A stretch of DNA of 64,000 nucleotides from JANOZM01 sp031429355. GTDB taxonomy: Bacteria > Pseudomonadota > Gammaproteobacteria > Burkholderiales > Burkholderiaceae_E. Location: assembly GCA_031429355.1 (NCBI GenBank), contig JANOZM010000013.1:434001-498000 (forward strand), in the 5' to 3' direction. The position numbers and the translations under genes are program-made. The notes under the pieces were generated by a model, which was not told where the DNA came from, did no database searches, and saw only the letters and a program-made list of their open reading frames with translations. Numbering within the stretch: the first letter of the stretch is position 1; each line of letters opens with the position of its first letter. Positions 24,253-32,419 of the stretch are shown here, piece after piece.

Positions 24253-25593
24253 TTGTTTGCGTTAGCAAAATACGGGCAGGGCATTTGCCTTACCCGCCTT
24301 AGTATTCTGCTGGATACGCTTGGTATTAATCGCGGGCAGTTAGCTGCAAAATCGGTAGTTGTTTGTGGTAGCAACGGCAAGGGCAGTTGCGCTGCAACTT
24401 GTGAATCAATTGCGCGCAATATTCAATCAACAGCGGGTGTTGGTTTAAAAACTGGCCTTTTTACGTCGCCGCATTTGTTTCATTTTTCAGAGCGATTTCA
24501 AATTAATCGCGCACCAATTGGTGCAAGTGAATTAAAAACTTACATTGCCCGCGTAATGGCCGGCATTCAAGCCTGCGGTTCACCTGCAAATCAGTTTGGT
24601 GCCTTCGAAGCTCAATTTGCTTTGGCGTGTTTGTATTTTCAAGAGTCCGATTGCGATGTGTTTATTTTTGAAGCGGGCATTGGTGGTCGTTACGATCCAG
24701 TACGGTTAGTTCAATCCGCATTTGTGGCCGTGACCTCACTAGATTTAGAACACACCGCGTTGCTAGGCAATACGCTTGAACTGATTGGATTCGACAAAAG
24801 CGATGCTTGCCCCCCGCAAGGTACGGTGTTTTATGGTCCAAATTGCAAATCACTAATGCCGATCTTTACGACTTATAACAAACTTCGTAACGTAGAGTCG
24901 GTAGCGGTCGAGCGGCACCCTTTGGCGCATCATCAACGTTTAGATGGCGAATTTCAACAAGACAACGCTTCGGTTGCTATTGCGCTTATGCAGGCATGGT
25001 TTACGCAACAGCAAAGATCGAACTTTAACGTTGGCAATTTTGGCAGTACTACTTTTAATGATGCGACTTTTAATACTGCGACTTTTAATGAGGCGATTTT
25101 TAATGCTGCTGTCGTACGTGGTTTGCAAACAGTGCAATGGAATGGTCGGATGCAAAAAATTAATGATCAACCCTTGGTCATTGTTGATGTCGGCCATACG
25201 CCGGACGGTATTCGAGCCGCCTTACAAGCCTTAGATGATCACTACCCTAATTACGATTGGTTGTGCGTAACGGGTGTTTCGGCGGATAAAGACGCCAGCG
25301 CAATTTTGCAGTTGTTGCTAGATCGGTTTGATCAATTTATATGTACGCAGGCGCATCACAAAGGGGCCGATGCTGGTAGCATTTTTAATCAACTCCAAGT
25401 TTTAAGCAAAGCATCGGGGCGGGCGCTAACGCTATGCGAATTGCAGTTAAATATTGCTGATGCGATTAAAGCCGTTCGTGATCATGCAAACAAAAAGGAG
25501 CTTGCGGTCTTTGTGGCAGGCGGGCTGTTCTTAGCAACTGAATTTACGGAGGCTTGGGAGGGGCGCGATCCACAAGCCTTGCAGTTTTTTTAA
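24253..25593 (+). CDS. Divergent FolC/Mur-ligase paralogue with a pentapeptide-like insert
   Basis: A 446-residue ligase starting at TTG, three bases after accD. The P-loop is GSNGKGS (39-45). A Mur-ligase centre (IFEAGIGGRYDPVRLV, SLDLEHTALLGNTLELIGFDKSD) and a C-terminal ligase part (VIVDVGHTPDGI) follow. It resembles folylpolyglutamate synthase but departs from the canonical motifs; VGxGGRxDxTN is changed to AGIGGRYDPVR. An insert at residues 257-286 is made of six 5-residue units. A more canonical folC lies 1.1 kb further on, so this copy may have a different substrate. Its 3' end overlaps the convergent ATP-grasp gene by four bases. It could be a second FolC, or an amino-acid ligase acting with the ATP-grasp enzyme; that is inference. 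Confidence 0.8.
   Translation: MFALAKYGQGICLTRLSILLDTLGINRGQLAAKSVVVCGSNGKGSCAATCESIARNIQSTAGVGLKTGLFTSPHLFHFSERFQINRAPIGASELKTYIARVMAGIQACGSPANQFGAFEAQFALACLYFQESDCDVFIFEAGIGGRYDPVRLVQSAFVAVTSLDLEHTALLGNTLELIGFDKSDACPPQGTVFYGPNCKSLMPIFTTYNKLRNVESVAVERHPLAHHQRLDGEFQQDNASVAIALMQAWFTQQQRSNFNVGNFGSTTFNDATFNTATFNEAIFNAAVVRGLQTVQWNGRMQKINDQPLVIVDVGHTPDGIRAALQALDDHYPNYDWLCVTGVSADKDASAILQLLLDRFDQFICTQAHHKGADAGSIFNQLQVLSKASGRALTLCELQLNIADAIKAVRDHANKKELAVFVAGGLFLATEFTEAWEGRDPQALQFF
25021..25110 (+). repeat. Six in-frame 15-bp tandem units inside the folC paralogue
   Basis: Units of the type ACTTTTAATGATGCG repeat at 25021, 25036, 25051, 25066, 25081 and 25096. The middle ones are nearly identical. 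They encode NFNVG, NFGST, TFNDA, TFNTA, TFNEA and IFNAA. Every unit is in frame, so gain or loss would keep the gene intact. Confidence 0.92.
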
Positions 25594-26588
25594 AGCGCCA
25601 GCAAAATCTTGCGATATAAATCCTCAACGCGCGCTTGTTGCTTTGCACCTAGCGCTGCATAGTTATCTAAGCCCGGCGAAGCGTTCATTTCAATAATTAC
25701 CCAAGGTTGTTGCTGCGCATCATTAGCAAGGTCTGGGCATAAAATATCAACACCGGCTAAGCGTAGACCCATTGCGGCGGTCGCGTCGATTGCGATTTTT
25801 TTAAAGCTTGGGTGAATCGTTTCGGTAACGTCTACCGAGCTACCCCCAGTCGAAAGATTAGCGTTATCTAGCAACCATTCTTTGTGCCCTTTGGCCAATA
25901 CGGTAGTTCGGGTAATGCCTTGCTCGCGCAAGCGAACATCAATACGCTGATCGTCGATTTGAATTTCTGAGTTCGGACGGTTTTGATGTTGGAGACCACT
26001 TTTTGCAAACTGCAATAATTCATCAATGGTGTGTACCGAGTCGCCTTCGACGCTTAGCGGGCAACGTTCGTACGCCGAAATAACTTGATCATCCAATACA
26101 ACAACGCGATAGTCTGCGCCGATGCAAGTTTGTTCCACTAGCAGTACGTGATCGACTTCAAAAATTTGTTGGGCGAAGTTAAGTAGATCGGCATCGTTAT
26201 AAGCCTTGCATACTAATTCGCCTTGGCTTAAATGATTGGGCTTTATAAACACTGGGTATCCAATGCTTTGCGCATAATCGCGTGCTTTTTCGGCGCTGCG
26301 TTGATTTTTACTTTCAATATTACGATTTAGTTTTTCGGAGAAAAACGTTTTGCCTTGTGGGACTTTAAAGCCGTGCTTTTGTAAAAAAAACTTAGTGTAG
26401 GCTTTGTCTTTGGCAATATCGTGTGAGCCCGCAGGGTTAATATTAAAGTTAGTGTTTTTAAATAGATGACGTCGCCCATTTGGCAAAATAAGTTCGCCAG
26501 CAAACCCAAACTCTGGCTCTAGCTCGACGGTAATGCCCAAGGCGGGCGCAATTTTTTCGATGATGCGTGATGCGAAAGGGTAACGCAT
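25590..26588 (-). CDS. ATP-grasp ligase, RimK/cyanophycin-synthetase-like
   Basis: 332 residues. An N-terminal pre-ATP-grasp part contains FKNTNFNINPAGSHDIAKDKAYTKFFL. The ATP-grasp core has YPVFIKPNHLSQGELV, LLVEQTCIGADYRVVVLDDQVISAYER, and the metal-binding end GVDILC...IIEMNASPGLDNYAA with the Glu and Asn ligands. Such proteins join a carboxylate to an amine using ATP; the N-terminal domain of cyanophycin synthetase and glutathione synthases are relatives. It is convergent with the FolC paralogue (four-base overlap) and divergent from the canonical folC. The substrate is unknown. Confidence 0.82.
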   Translation of the reverse strand: MRYPFASRIIEKIAPALGITVELEPEFGFAGELILPNGRRHLFKNTNFNINPAGSHDIAKDKAYTKFFLQKHGFKVPQGKTFFSEKLNRNIESKNQRSAEKARDYAQSIGYPVFIKPNHLSQGELVCKAYNDADLLNFAQQIFEVDHVLLVEQTCIGADYRVVVLDDQVISAYERCPLSVEGDSVHTIDELLQFAKSGLQHQNRPNSEIQIDDQRIDVRLREQGITRTTVLAKGHKEWLLDNANLSTGGSSVDVTETIHPSFKKIAIDATAAMGLRLAGVDILCPDLANDAQQQPWVIIEMNASPGLDNYAALGAKQQARVEDLYRKILLAL

Positions 26589-26676
26589 TGACTGTCCTTT
26601 AGGGGCCGCCGATGATGCGAGGTTAGCAGTATCGTGCGTTCTTAGTTTTTTTATTAGTTCTTAATTCAAGGTTTTA

Positions 26677-27999
26677 ATGATACCGCCTAGCTTCAAAGGC
26701 TACCCCACCGCAACAATGCGGCTAGACAACTCGCAAGTTGCATTATGCTGGCAAGCGTTGTGTGAAAAAAACGGCTGGCCCAGTGCAACTTCCGCGCAAC
26801 TTCCACTCGCACAAGGTGAACGTGCTAGGCCAACCATCATTACTGTAGGTGGCACCAATGGCAAAGGGTCTACCTGCGCCATATTAGAAGCAATTTTAGT
26901 TGCCTCGGGTTTTCAGGTCGGCTGCTACACCTCACCTTACTTTTTCGAATTAGGTGAAGCAATTCGCATAAACGGCGCAGCAGTCAACGCACCGCAATTG
27001 CAAGCAGCGCGCGCATTAATTGATGACGTTGCAGGCCAAGCCCAACTATCGCCATTTGAAATCGATACTTTAATTGCCTTGGTTAGTTTTAGCCAAACGG
27101 CGCTCGATGTTTGGATTCTTGAAGTCGGTATGGGCGGGCGCACTGATGCGGTCAACATCGTCGATAGCGACTGTGCCGTTTTAACATGTGTAGCCTTGGA
27201 TCACCAAGCTTGGTTGGGCAACGATCGCGAAGCGATTGGGCTAGAGAAAGCGCACATCTTTAGAGCCGGTAAGCCCGCCGTTTGCGCCGATCCGCAACCA
27301 CCGCAATCGGTCTTGCAATATGCGCAAACGATTGGTGCCGATTTATGGTTATTTGGGCGCGACTTTAACTACTCGGGTGACAAGCTGCAGTGGGCTTATG
27401 GCGGGCGCGTAGCGCGGCGTCACAGCATGTCTTACCCGGCGCTGCGGGGCACAAACCAATTACTGAATGCCTCTGCTGCTTTGGCGGCCCTAGAGACGCT
27501 TAAACAAGCCTTGCCAGTGACTCAACAGGCGGTTCGTCAAGGATTGTCGGTGGTTGACTTGCCTGGGCGGTTTCATGTGCTTCCCGGTCGCCCAACGACC
27601 GTTTTGGATGTGGCGCACAACCCCCATGCCGCTGGGCATTTAGCGGCAAACTTGGATCAAATGGGGTTTTTCCCATTTACTTACGGTGTTTTGGGGATGC
27701 TGAAAGATAAAGATATCGCCGGTGTTATTTTTCCGCTGCGGGACAAGGTAGATCACTGGATATTGGCCGACACAAGTGGCGACCGGGGGGCTAGCGGGCA
27801 AATGCTAGCTGATGCTGTGCGGGCCATGTGGCGAGACAACAAGCTTGTCGAGAATGCGGAACGATCAATTACTTTAGTGCCTTCCGCGGCGCAGGGGCTA
27901 GTTGAAGCGAAAAATCGCGCGACTGAGAATGATAGAATCGTCGTGTTCGGTTCATTTCTTACCGTTGCGGAGTGTTTAGGTAAATACGGGCAGCGATAG
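26677..27999 (+). CDS. folC: Folylpolyglutamate/dihydrofolate synthase
   Basis: 440 residues, the usual size. ATP-binding motif GTNGKGST at 59-66, YTSPYFFELGEAIRING, the diagnostic LEVGMGGRTDAVN and LDHQAWLGNDREAIGLEKAHIFR, and LDVAHNPHAAGHLA in the C-terminal domain. It adds glutamate to dihydropteroate or folates. It occupies the classical slot between accD and the SPOR-cvpA-purF genes, so it is the orthologue; the upstream FolC-like gene is the additional copy. SD-like AAGG precedes the ATG. Confidence 0.95.
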   Translation: MIPPSFKGYPTATMRLDNSQVALCWQALCEKNGWPSATSAQLPLAQGERARPTIITVGGTNGKGSTCAILEAILVASGFQVGCYTSPYFFELGEAIRINGAAVNAPQLQAARALIDDVAGQAQLSPFEIDTLIALVSFSQTALDVWILEVGMGGRTDAVNIVDSDCAVLTCVALDHQAWLGNDREAIGLEKAHIFRAGKPAVCADPQPPQSVLQYAQTIGADLWLFGRDFNYSGDKLQWAYGGRVARRHSMSYPALRGTNQLLNASAALAALETLKQALPVTQQAVRQGLSVVDLPGRFHVLPGRPTTVLDVAHNPHAAGHLAANLDQMGFFPFTYGVLGMLKDKDIAGVIFPLRDKVDHWILADTSGDRGASGQMLADAVRAMWRDNKLVENAERSITLVPSAAQGLVEAKNRATENDRIVVFGSFLTVAECLGKYGQR

Positions 28000-28125
28000 A
28001 AAATACGGGTTACGAACCAGTCAGTTTTTCCAGCTAGAAATGCCCCCAACTATAGAACTGCGTATTTACCTGCGTATTAACTGTGTTGGATCCCCAATTT
28101 TTTGTTTTTAAGGTGCACGGGCTCT

Positions 28126-28941
28126 ATGGCCGATTCAAGTTCTCGAAGTCAAGCAGCAGATCCGGCTCTGCCCGAAAAAAAACGTGGCCGTCGTCGCTTA
28201 GTGGGTGCTGCCGTATTTTTGGCGGGTGCCGCTGTTATTGCGTCATTAGTGTTTGACCATGAGCCAAAACCAGCAACCCCCGAATTAGCCCTAAAAATTC
28301 CGGCGCGCGATAAGAGCCCAGTAGAAACGCCGGTTACCGAAAAATCAAGTGAAAAAGCCGGCGGCGATCAACCTGCCAACGTTCCTTCACAAACGCCCGT
28401 ACCTTTAGTTGTTCCGAATGCGCCAAGCGCAACGCCTACTGTGCCAAAACAAGAAAACACCGTAGTCGAGGCCCCGAAGGTTGCAGCGCCGAAAATTGAA
28501 GTACCCAAGATTGAAGCACCCAAGATTGAAGCACCGAAGATTGAAGCACCCAAGCAAGAATCCGCCAAAGTAGAAGTGCCTAAGGTCGATGCACCAAAAG
28601 TAGATGCGCCTAAACCAGAATCAACCAAGGCCGAAGCTAAATCAAAAGATAAAGATCCGCTGGCCACTTTAAGTCGTGAAGCCAATGCAGGTAAAGCAAC
28701 GGCCGCCGCGGGCAGTGGCTTTATGGTTCAAATAGGTGCTTTTTCGTCCGACGAAAAACTAACTGCTGCGGTCGCTAAAGCCAAAGAAGCAGGCTACAAA
28801 GTCGTCACAGAAAAAGTTAAAACCACTAACGGCGAGCGCACTCGGGTACGGGTTGGTCCGTTTAAAAGTCGTGAGGCAGCCAATGCTGCGCGTAGCAAAT
28901 TAAAAGAGCAAGGCTTAGAGCCAGCACTGATCGCTTTGTAG
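28126..28941 (+). CDS. SPOR-domain membrane protein (DedD-like)
   Basis: 271 residues from the ATG at 28126, behind AAGGTG. A short basic cytoplasmic part (KKRGRRR) precedes one transmembrane helix (LVGAAVFLAGAAVIASLVF). A long Lys-Pro-Ala linker contains repeated K-I-E-A-P units. The C-terminal SPOR domain starts at FMVQIGAFSSDEKLTAAVAKAKEAGYKV and ends in RVRVGPFKSREAANAARSKLKEQGL. SPOR binds denuded septal glycan, so the protein probably sits at the division site. It is co-oriented with cvpA, ten bases away. Confidence 0.92.
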   Translation: MADSSSRSQAADPALPEKKRGRRRLVGAAVFLAGAAVIASLVFDHEPKPATPELALKIPARDKSPVETPVTEKSSEKAGGDQPANVPSQTPVPLVVPNAPSATPTVPKQENTVVEAPKVAAPKIEVPKIEAPKIEAPKIEAPKQESAKVEVPKVDAPKVDAPKPESTKAEAKSKDKDPLATLSREANAGKATAAAGSGFMVQIGAFSSDEKLTAAVAKAKEAGYKVVTEKVKTTNGERTRVRVGPFKSREAANAARSKLKEQGLEPALIAL

Positions 28942-28950
28942 GGCTAATTT

Positions 28951-29523
28951 ATGGACGTAATTAGCACTTTCACAGCAATCGATTGGATTGTTTTAGGCGT
29001 TGTTGTCGTTTCAATCGTTTTTGGCGCGTTACGCGGTCTCATTAAAACTGTGTTTGGTTTAAGCGCTTGGTTTCTTGCCGTAGTTATTCCGTTGTATGTT
29101 TTCCCGATTGTTCTTGACGGTGGCGTTGCCGGTCTTGGTTGGCCAATGCCAGTTTGGGTTATCAATATTTTGGCGTTCTTTGTCATTTTAGTTTTTGTGC
29201 AATTGTTAGGTGCCTATCTATCGCGCTTAATGGGTAAAGCTGGCTTAGGTGGAACTGACCGCGTGCTTGGCGCTTTGCTGGGCGGCGTCCGTGGGTTTTT
29301 GATATTGGCGGTGTTGGTTGTGGTTGCTACAAGTTTTGGAATGAATCGGTCTGAACAATGGAGTAAATCGCATACGCGTCCTTTGCTTGATGGATTGCGT
29401 GATTGGGTAAATCCGTTTGTTTCGCAACCGCTTAGTGATAAAAAAACGAGTGCCGGTTTAGACGCTCTAAATGCTGCAAGCAATGCCTCGATTTATCTTA
29501 TCTCCCAACCGTTAGAAAGTTAA
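28951..29523 (+). CDS. cvpA: CvpA family membrane protein
   Basis: 190 residues with four hydrophobic segments. It begins FTAIDWIVLGVVVVSIVFGALRGLIKTVFGLSAWFLAVV, a typical CvpA start. The middle has LSRLMGKAGLGGTDRVLGALLGGVRGFLIL. It is linked to colicin V production and envelope stress in enterobacteria; the biochemical role is not settled. purF begins three bases after the stop, the common cvpA-purF arrangement. Confidence 0.94.
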   Translation: MDVISTFTAIDWIVLGVVVVSIVFGALRGLIKTVFGLSAWFLAVVIPLYVFPIVLDGGVAGLGWPMPVWVINILAFFVILVFVQLLGAYLSRLMGKAGLGGTDRVLGALLGGVRGFLILAVLVVVATSFGMNRSEQWSKSHTRPLLDGLRDWVNPFVSQPLSDKKTSAGLDALNAASNASIYLISQPLES

Positions 29524-29526
29524 TTT

Positions 29527-31065
29527 ATGTGCGGAATATTGGGAATTGTTGGTAAAAGTGCTGTTAATCAGGCTCTGTACGATGGCCTTTTATTGTTGCA
29601 ACATCGCGGTCAAGATGCTGCCGGAATAGCCACCGAGCAGTTTGGGCAGTTTCGATTACAAAAAGGCAATGGCTTAGTACGCGACGTTTTTCGAACCCGC
29701 AATATGCGCGGCCTACCGGGCGACGTCGGGATTGGCCACGTTCGCTATCCCACAGCAGGTTCGGCCGCTAGCTCGGATGAAGCGCAACCCTTTTACGTTA
29801 ATGCACCCTATGGTTTATTGTTGGCCCACAACGGTAATTTAACCAACTCCGAAAGTCTTGCGCGCGAATTGTTTCAGCGCGATCGCCGCCATATCAATAC
29901 CCGTTCAGACTCTGAAGTGTTACTGAATGTGTTGGCGAACGAATTGCAAAGCGCTGCTTCGGGCATGTCGTTAGAGCCAGCCACTATTTTTGCAGCAGTA
30001 CGCGCCTTGCACAACCGAGTAAAAGGCGCTTACGCTTGTGTGGTTCAAATTGCCGGTTATGGATTGTTGGCGTTTCGCGATCCCTACGGTATTCGTCCAC
30101 TGGTTTACGGCGTTAACCAAACCGATTCCGGTCCCGAGTATTTAGTCGCCTCCGAATCGGTTGTGCTTGAAGGATTAGGTTTTCAGTTAGAGCGCGATGT
30201 GGCTCCCGGCGAAGCGGTGTTTATTGATCGTGACGGTCAGTTTTATTCCGAGCAATGTGCGCCATTTTCAATCTTAAGTCCTTGTGCTTTCGAGTATGTT
30301 TACTTTGCTCGACCCGATTCAATTATTGATGGCGCTTCTGTGTATGGAACCCGTTTGCGTATGGGCGAGTACTTAGCGCAAAAAGTAGCGCGCGAATTTC
30401 CGATGGGCGAAATTGATGTCGTAATGCCAATTCCCGATACCTCGCGACCTGCTGCAATGCAAATGGCTATGAAGTTAGGCATCGATTACCGCGAGGGGTT
30501 TTTAAAGAACCGTTATGTTGGTCGTACGTTTATTATGCCCGGCCAATCGGTGCGTAAAAAATCGGTACGGCAAAAACTCAATGCAATGAGCATCGAGTTC
30601 AAAGGTAAAAATGTTTTGCTAGTCGATGATTCGATTGTTCGTGGTACGACTTCGCAAGAAATTGTGCAAATGGCGCGCGACTCGGGTGCCAATAAAGTAT
30701 TTTTTGCCTCCGCTGCGCCTGCTGTGCGATTTCCAAATGTGTATGGCATTGATATGCCCACCCGTGACGAGCTTATTGCGCATAATCGTGACGAAGAACA
30801 AGTTCGCCAAGCCATTGGCGCAGATGCTTTGGTGTACCAAGATATTGGCGATATGCAACGCTCAATTAGTGACCTCAATCCGAAATTGAGCCGAGTTGAG
30901 GCCTCTTGTTTTAATGGACAGTACGTTACCGGTGATATTACGATTGAGTATTTAGATCGCTTAGAAGGTGCGCGTTTAGCCAGTAACCAAGCGCAATTAA
31001 ATACCCCGCAAGAAGACGACGGACAATTAAGTCTGCAACTAGATTTGGCTGACAGAGATGGATAA
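29527..31065 (+). CDS. purF: Amidophosphoribosyltransferase
   Basis: 512 residues. First committed step of purine synthesis: PRPP plus glutamine. The N-terminal nucleophile Cys2 is in MCGILGIVGKSA, and the glutaminase domain holds HRGQDAAGIAT and GIGHVRYPTAGS. The PRPP-binding motif is in NVLLVDDSIVRGTTS. The FARPDSIIDGASVY and MPIPDTSRPAA blocks are intact. metZ starts inside the last eight bases. Confidence 0.98.
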   Translation: MCGILGIVGKSAVNQALYDGLLLLQHRGQDAAGIATEQFGQFRLQKGNGLVRDVFRTRNMRGLPGDVGIGHVRYPTAGSAASSDEAQPFYVNAPYGLLLAHNGNLTNSESLARELFQRDRRHINTRSDSEVLLNVLANELQSAASGMSLEPATIFAAVRALHNRVKGAYACVVQIAGYGLLAFRDPYGIRPLVYGVNQTDSGPEYLVASESVVLEGLGFQLERDVAPGEAVFIDRDGQFYSEQCAPFSILSPCAFEYVYFARPDSIIDGASVYGTRLRMGEYLAQKVAREFPMGEIDVVMPIPDTSRPAAMQMAMKLGIDYREGFLKNRYVGRTFIMPGQSVRKKSVRQKLNAMSIEFKGKNVLLVDDSIVRGTTSQEIVQMARDSGANKVFFASAAPAVRFPNVYGIDMPTRDELIAHNRDEEQVRQAIGADALVYQDIGDMQRSISDLNPKLSRVEASCFNGQYVTGDITIEYLDRLEGARLASNQAQLNTPQEDDGQLSLQLDLADRDG

Positions 31066-32248
31066 AAAGAACTTACACCCCGATACCCTAGCCATTCGCG
31101 CTGGTACCGAACGAAGTCAATTTGGCGAGCATTCAGAAGCGCTGTTTTTAAGTTCGAGCTTTACCTTTAAAAACGCGGCGCAAGCTGCGGCTCGTTTTGG
31201 TGGGACCGAAGAGGGTAATATTTACGGTCGTTTTTCAAACCCGACGACTACAATGCTGCAAAATCGCTTAGCTGCGCTTGAAGGCGGGGAAGCTTGCATC
31301 GTGACGGCTTCCGGCATGTCGGCGATTATGGGTTGTTGTATGAGTTTGATGCAAACCGGCGATCACATTATTGCTGCGACTGCTTTGTTTGGCGCAACAA
31401 CTACTTTGTTTACAGGTTTGTTTGCGCGCTTCGGTGTTCAAACTAACTTTGTATCTTTAACCGATCCAGCAGCATTTGCAGCGGCTATTCAACCCAATAC
31501 AAGACTTATCTACATCGAGAGTCCGGCAAATCCCTTAACAGAAGTTGCTGACATTGCAGCTATTGCGGCAATTGCTAAAGCACATAATGTTGTACTCATT
31601 GTCGATAACTGTTTTGCCTCGCCAACTTTGCAGCAGCCCTTAAAATTGGGTGCCGACATTGTGGTACACAGCGGCACTAAATATATCGATGGGCAAGGCC
31701 GTGTTTTAGCGGGTGTGGTGGTAGGTTCGGCCGAATATATTAACGACAAAATGTTTAACTATTTGCGAGTCGCGGGGCCGACGCTGTCGGCTTTTAACTC
31801 GTGGTTGTTACTTAAAAGCCTAGAAACATTGCCAGTTCGCATGCGCCAGCATTGCGAAAATGCAATGCAAATTGCGCAGTGGCTAGAAGCCCACCCAAAG
31901 GTTAAGCGCGTGTTCTATCCGGGTCTGCCATCGCATCCTCAATATGCCTTAGTACAGCGGCAACAAACTGGTGGCGGTGGAATGATTGCGGTCGAGTTGC
32001 ACGGTGATAGCCCAGATCAAATGCGCGCGAATGCTTGGCGTGTTATTGATCATTGCCAAGTGTGGTCCATTACGGGCAATTTAGGTGATGCCAGAAGTAC
32101 AATTACTCATCCGTCAACAACAACTCATGCCCGTGTCGGCGAAGCTGCGCGCCAAGCAGCAGGTATTACCGAAGGCATGATTCGTTTGTCGGTAGGCTTA
32201 GAATTTGCGCAAGATTTGATAGACGATTTGAGGGTTGGATTGGGTTAG
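31058..32248 (+). CDS. metZ: O-succinylhomoserine sulfhydrylase
   Basis: 396-residue PLP enzyme of the Cys/Met metabolism family. It begins LHPDTLAIRAGTERSQFGEHSEALFLSSSF, has YGRFSNPTTTMLQNRLAALEGGEACIVTASGMSAI, and the PLP lysine in VVHSGTKYIDGQGRVLAG. The position directly after purF is typical of metZ in Betaproteobacteria and Pseudomonas. It makes homocysteine from O-succinylhomoserine and sulfide, linking to the aspartate-semialdehyde made by Asd. Confidence 0.95.
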   Translation: MDKKNLHPDTLAIRAGTERSQFGEHSEALFLSSSFTFKNAAQAAARFGGTEEGNIYGRFSNPTTTMLQNRLAALEGGEACIVTASGMSAIMGCCMSLMQTGDHIIAATALFGATTTLFTGLFARFGVQTNFVSLTDPAAFAAAIQPNTRLIYIESPANPLTEVADIAAIAAIAKAHNVVLIVDNCFASPTLQQPLKLGADIVVHSGTKYIDGQGRVLAGVVVGSAEYINDKMFNYLRVAGPTLSAFNSWLLLKSLETLPVRMRQHCENAMQIAQWLEAHPKVKRVFYPGLPSHPQYALVQRQQTGGGGMIAVELHGDSPDQMRANAWRVIDHCQVWSITGNLGDARSTITHPSTTTHARVGEAARQAAGITEGMIRLSVGLEFAQDLIDDLRVGLG

Positions 32249-32419
32249 ATCAAACTCGATTTATGCACAGTTTTTTAAACTAGCTGTTAGTTCCCGAGCA
32301 GTTATGCAATTTGCAGACCAACTATCCGTAGCTGCATACCGATAAGCGGTCGTATCCACTGGTCATGTTTTTAAAGGCTTAAGCTTGCCGCAATCCTCTA
32401 ACTGGGCATCGCGGGTAAA

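Noticed and set aside
25021..25110. Possible CRISPR-like array
   Set aside because: Units are 15 bp, directly adjacent, in frame and without spacers; it is coding repeat.
28368..28685. Minus-strand frame rich in GAS repeats
   Set aside because: Shadow of the SPOR protein's Lys-Pro-Ala linker.
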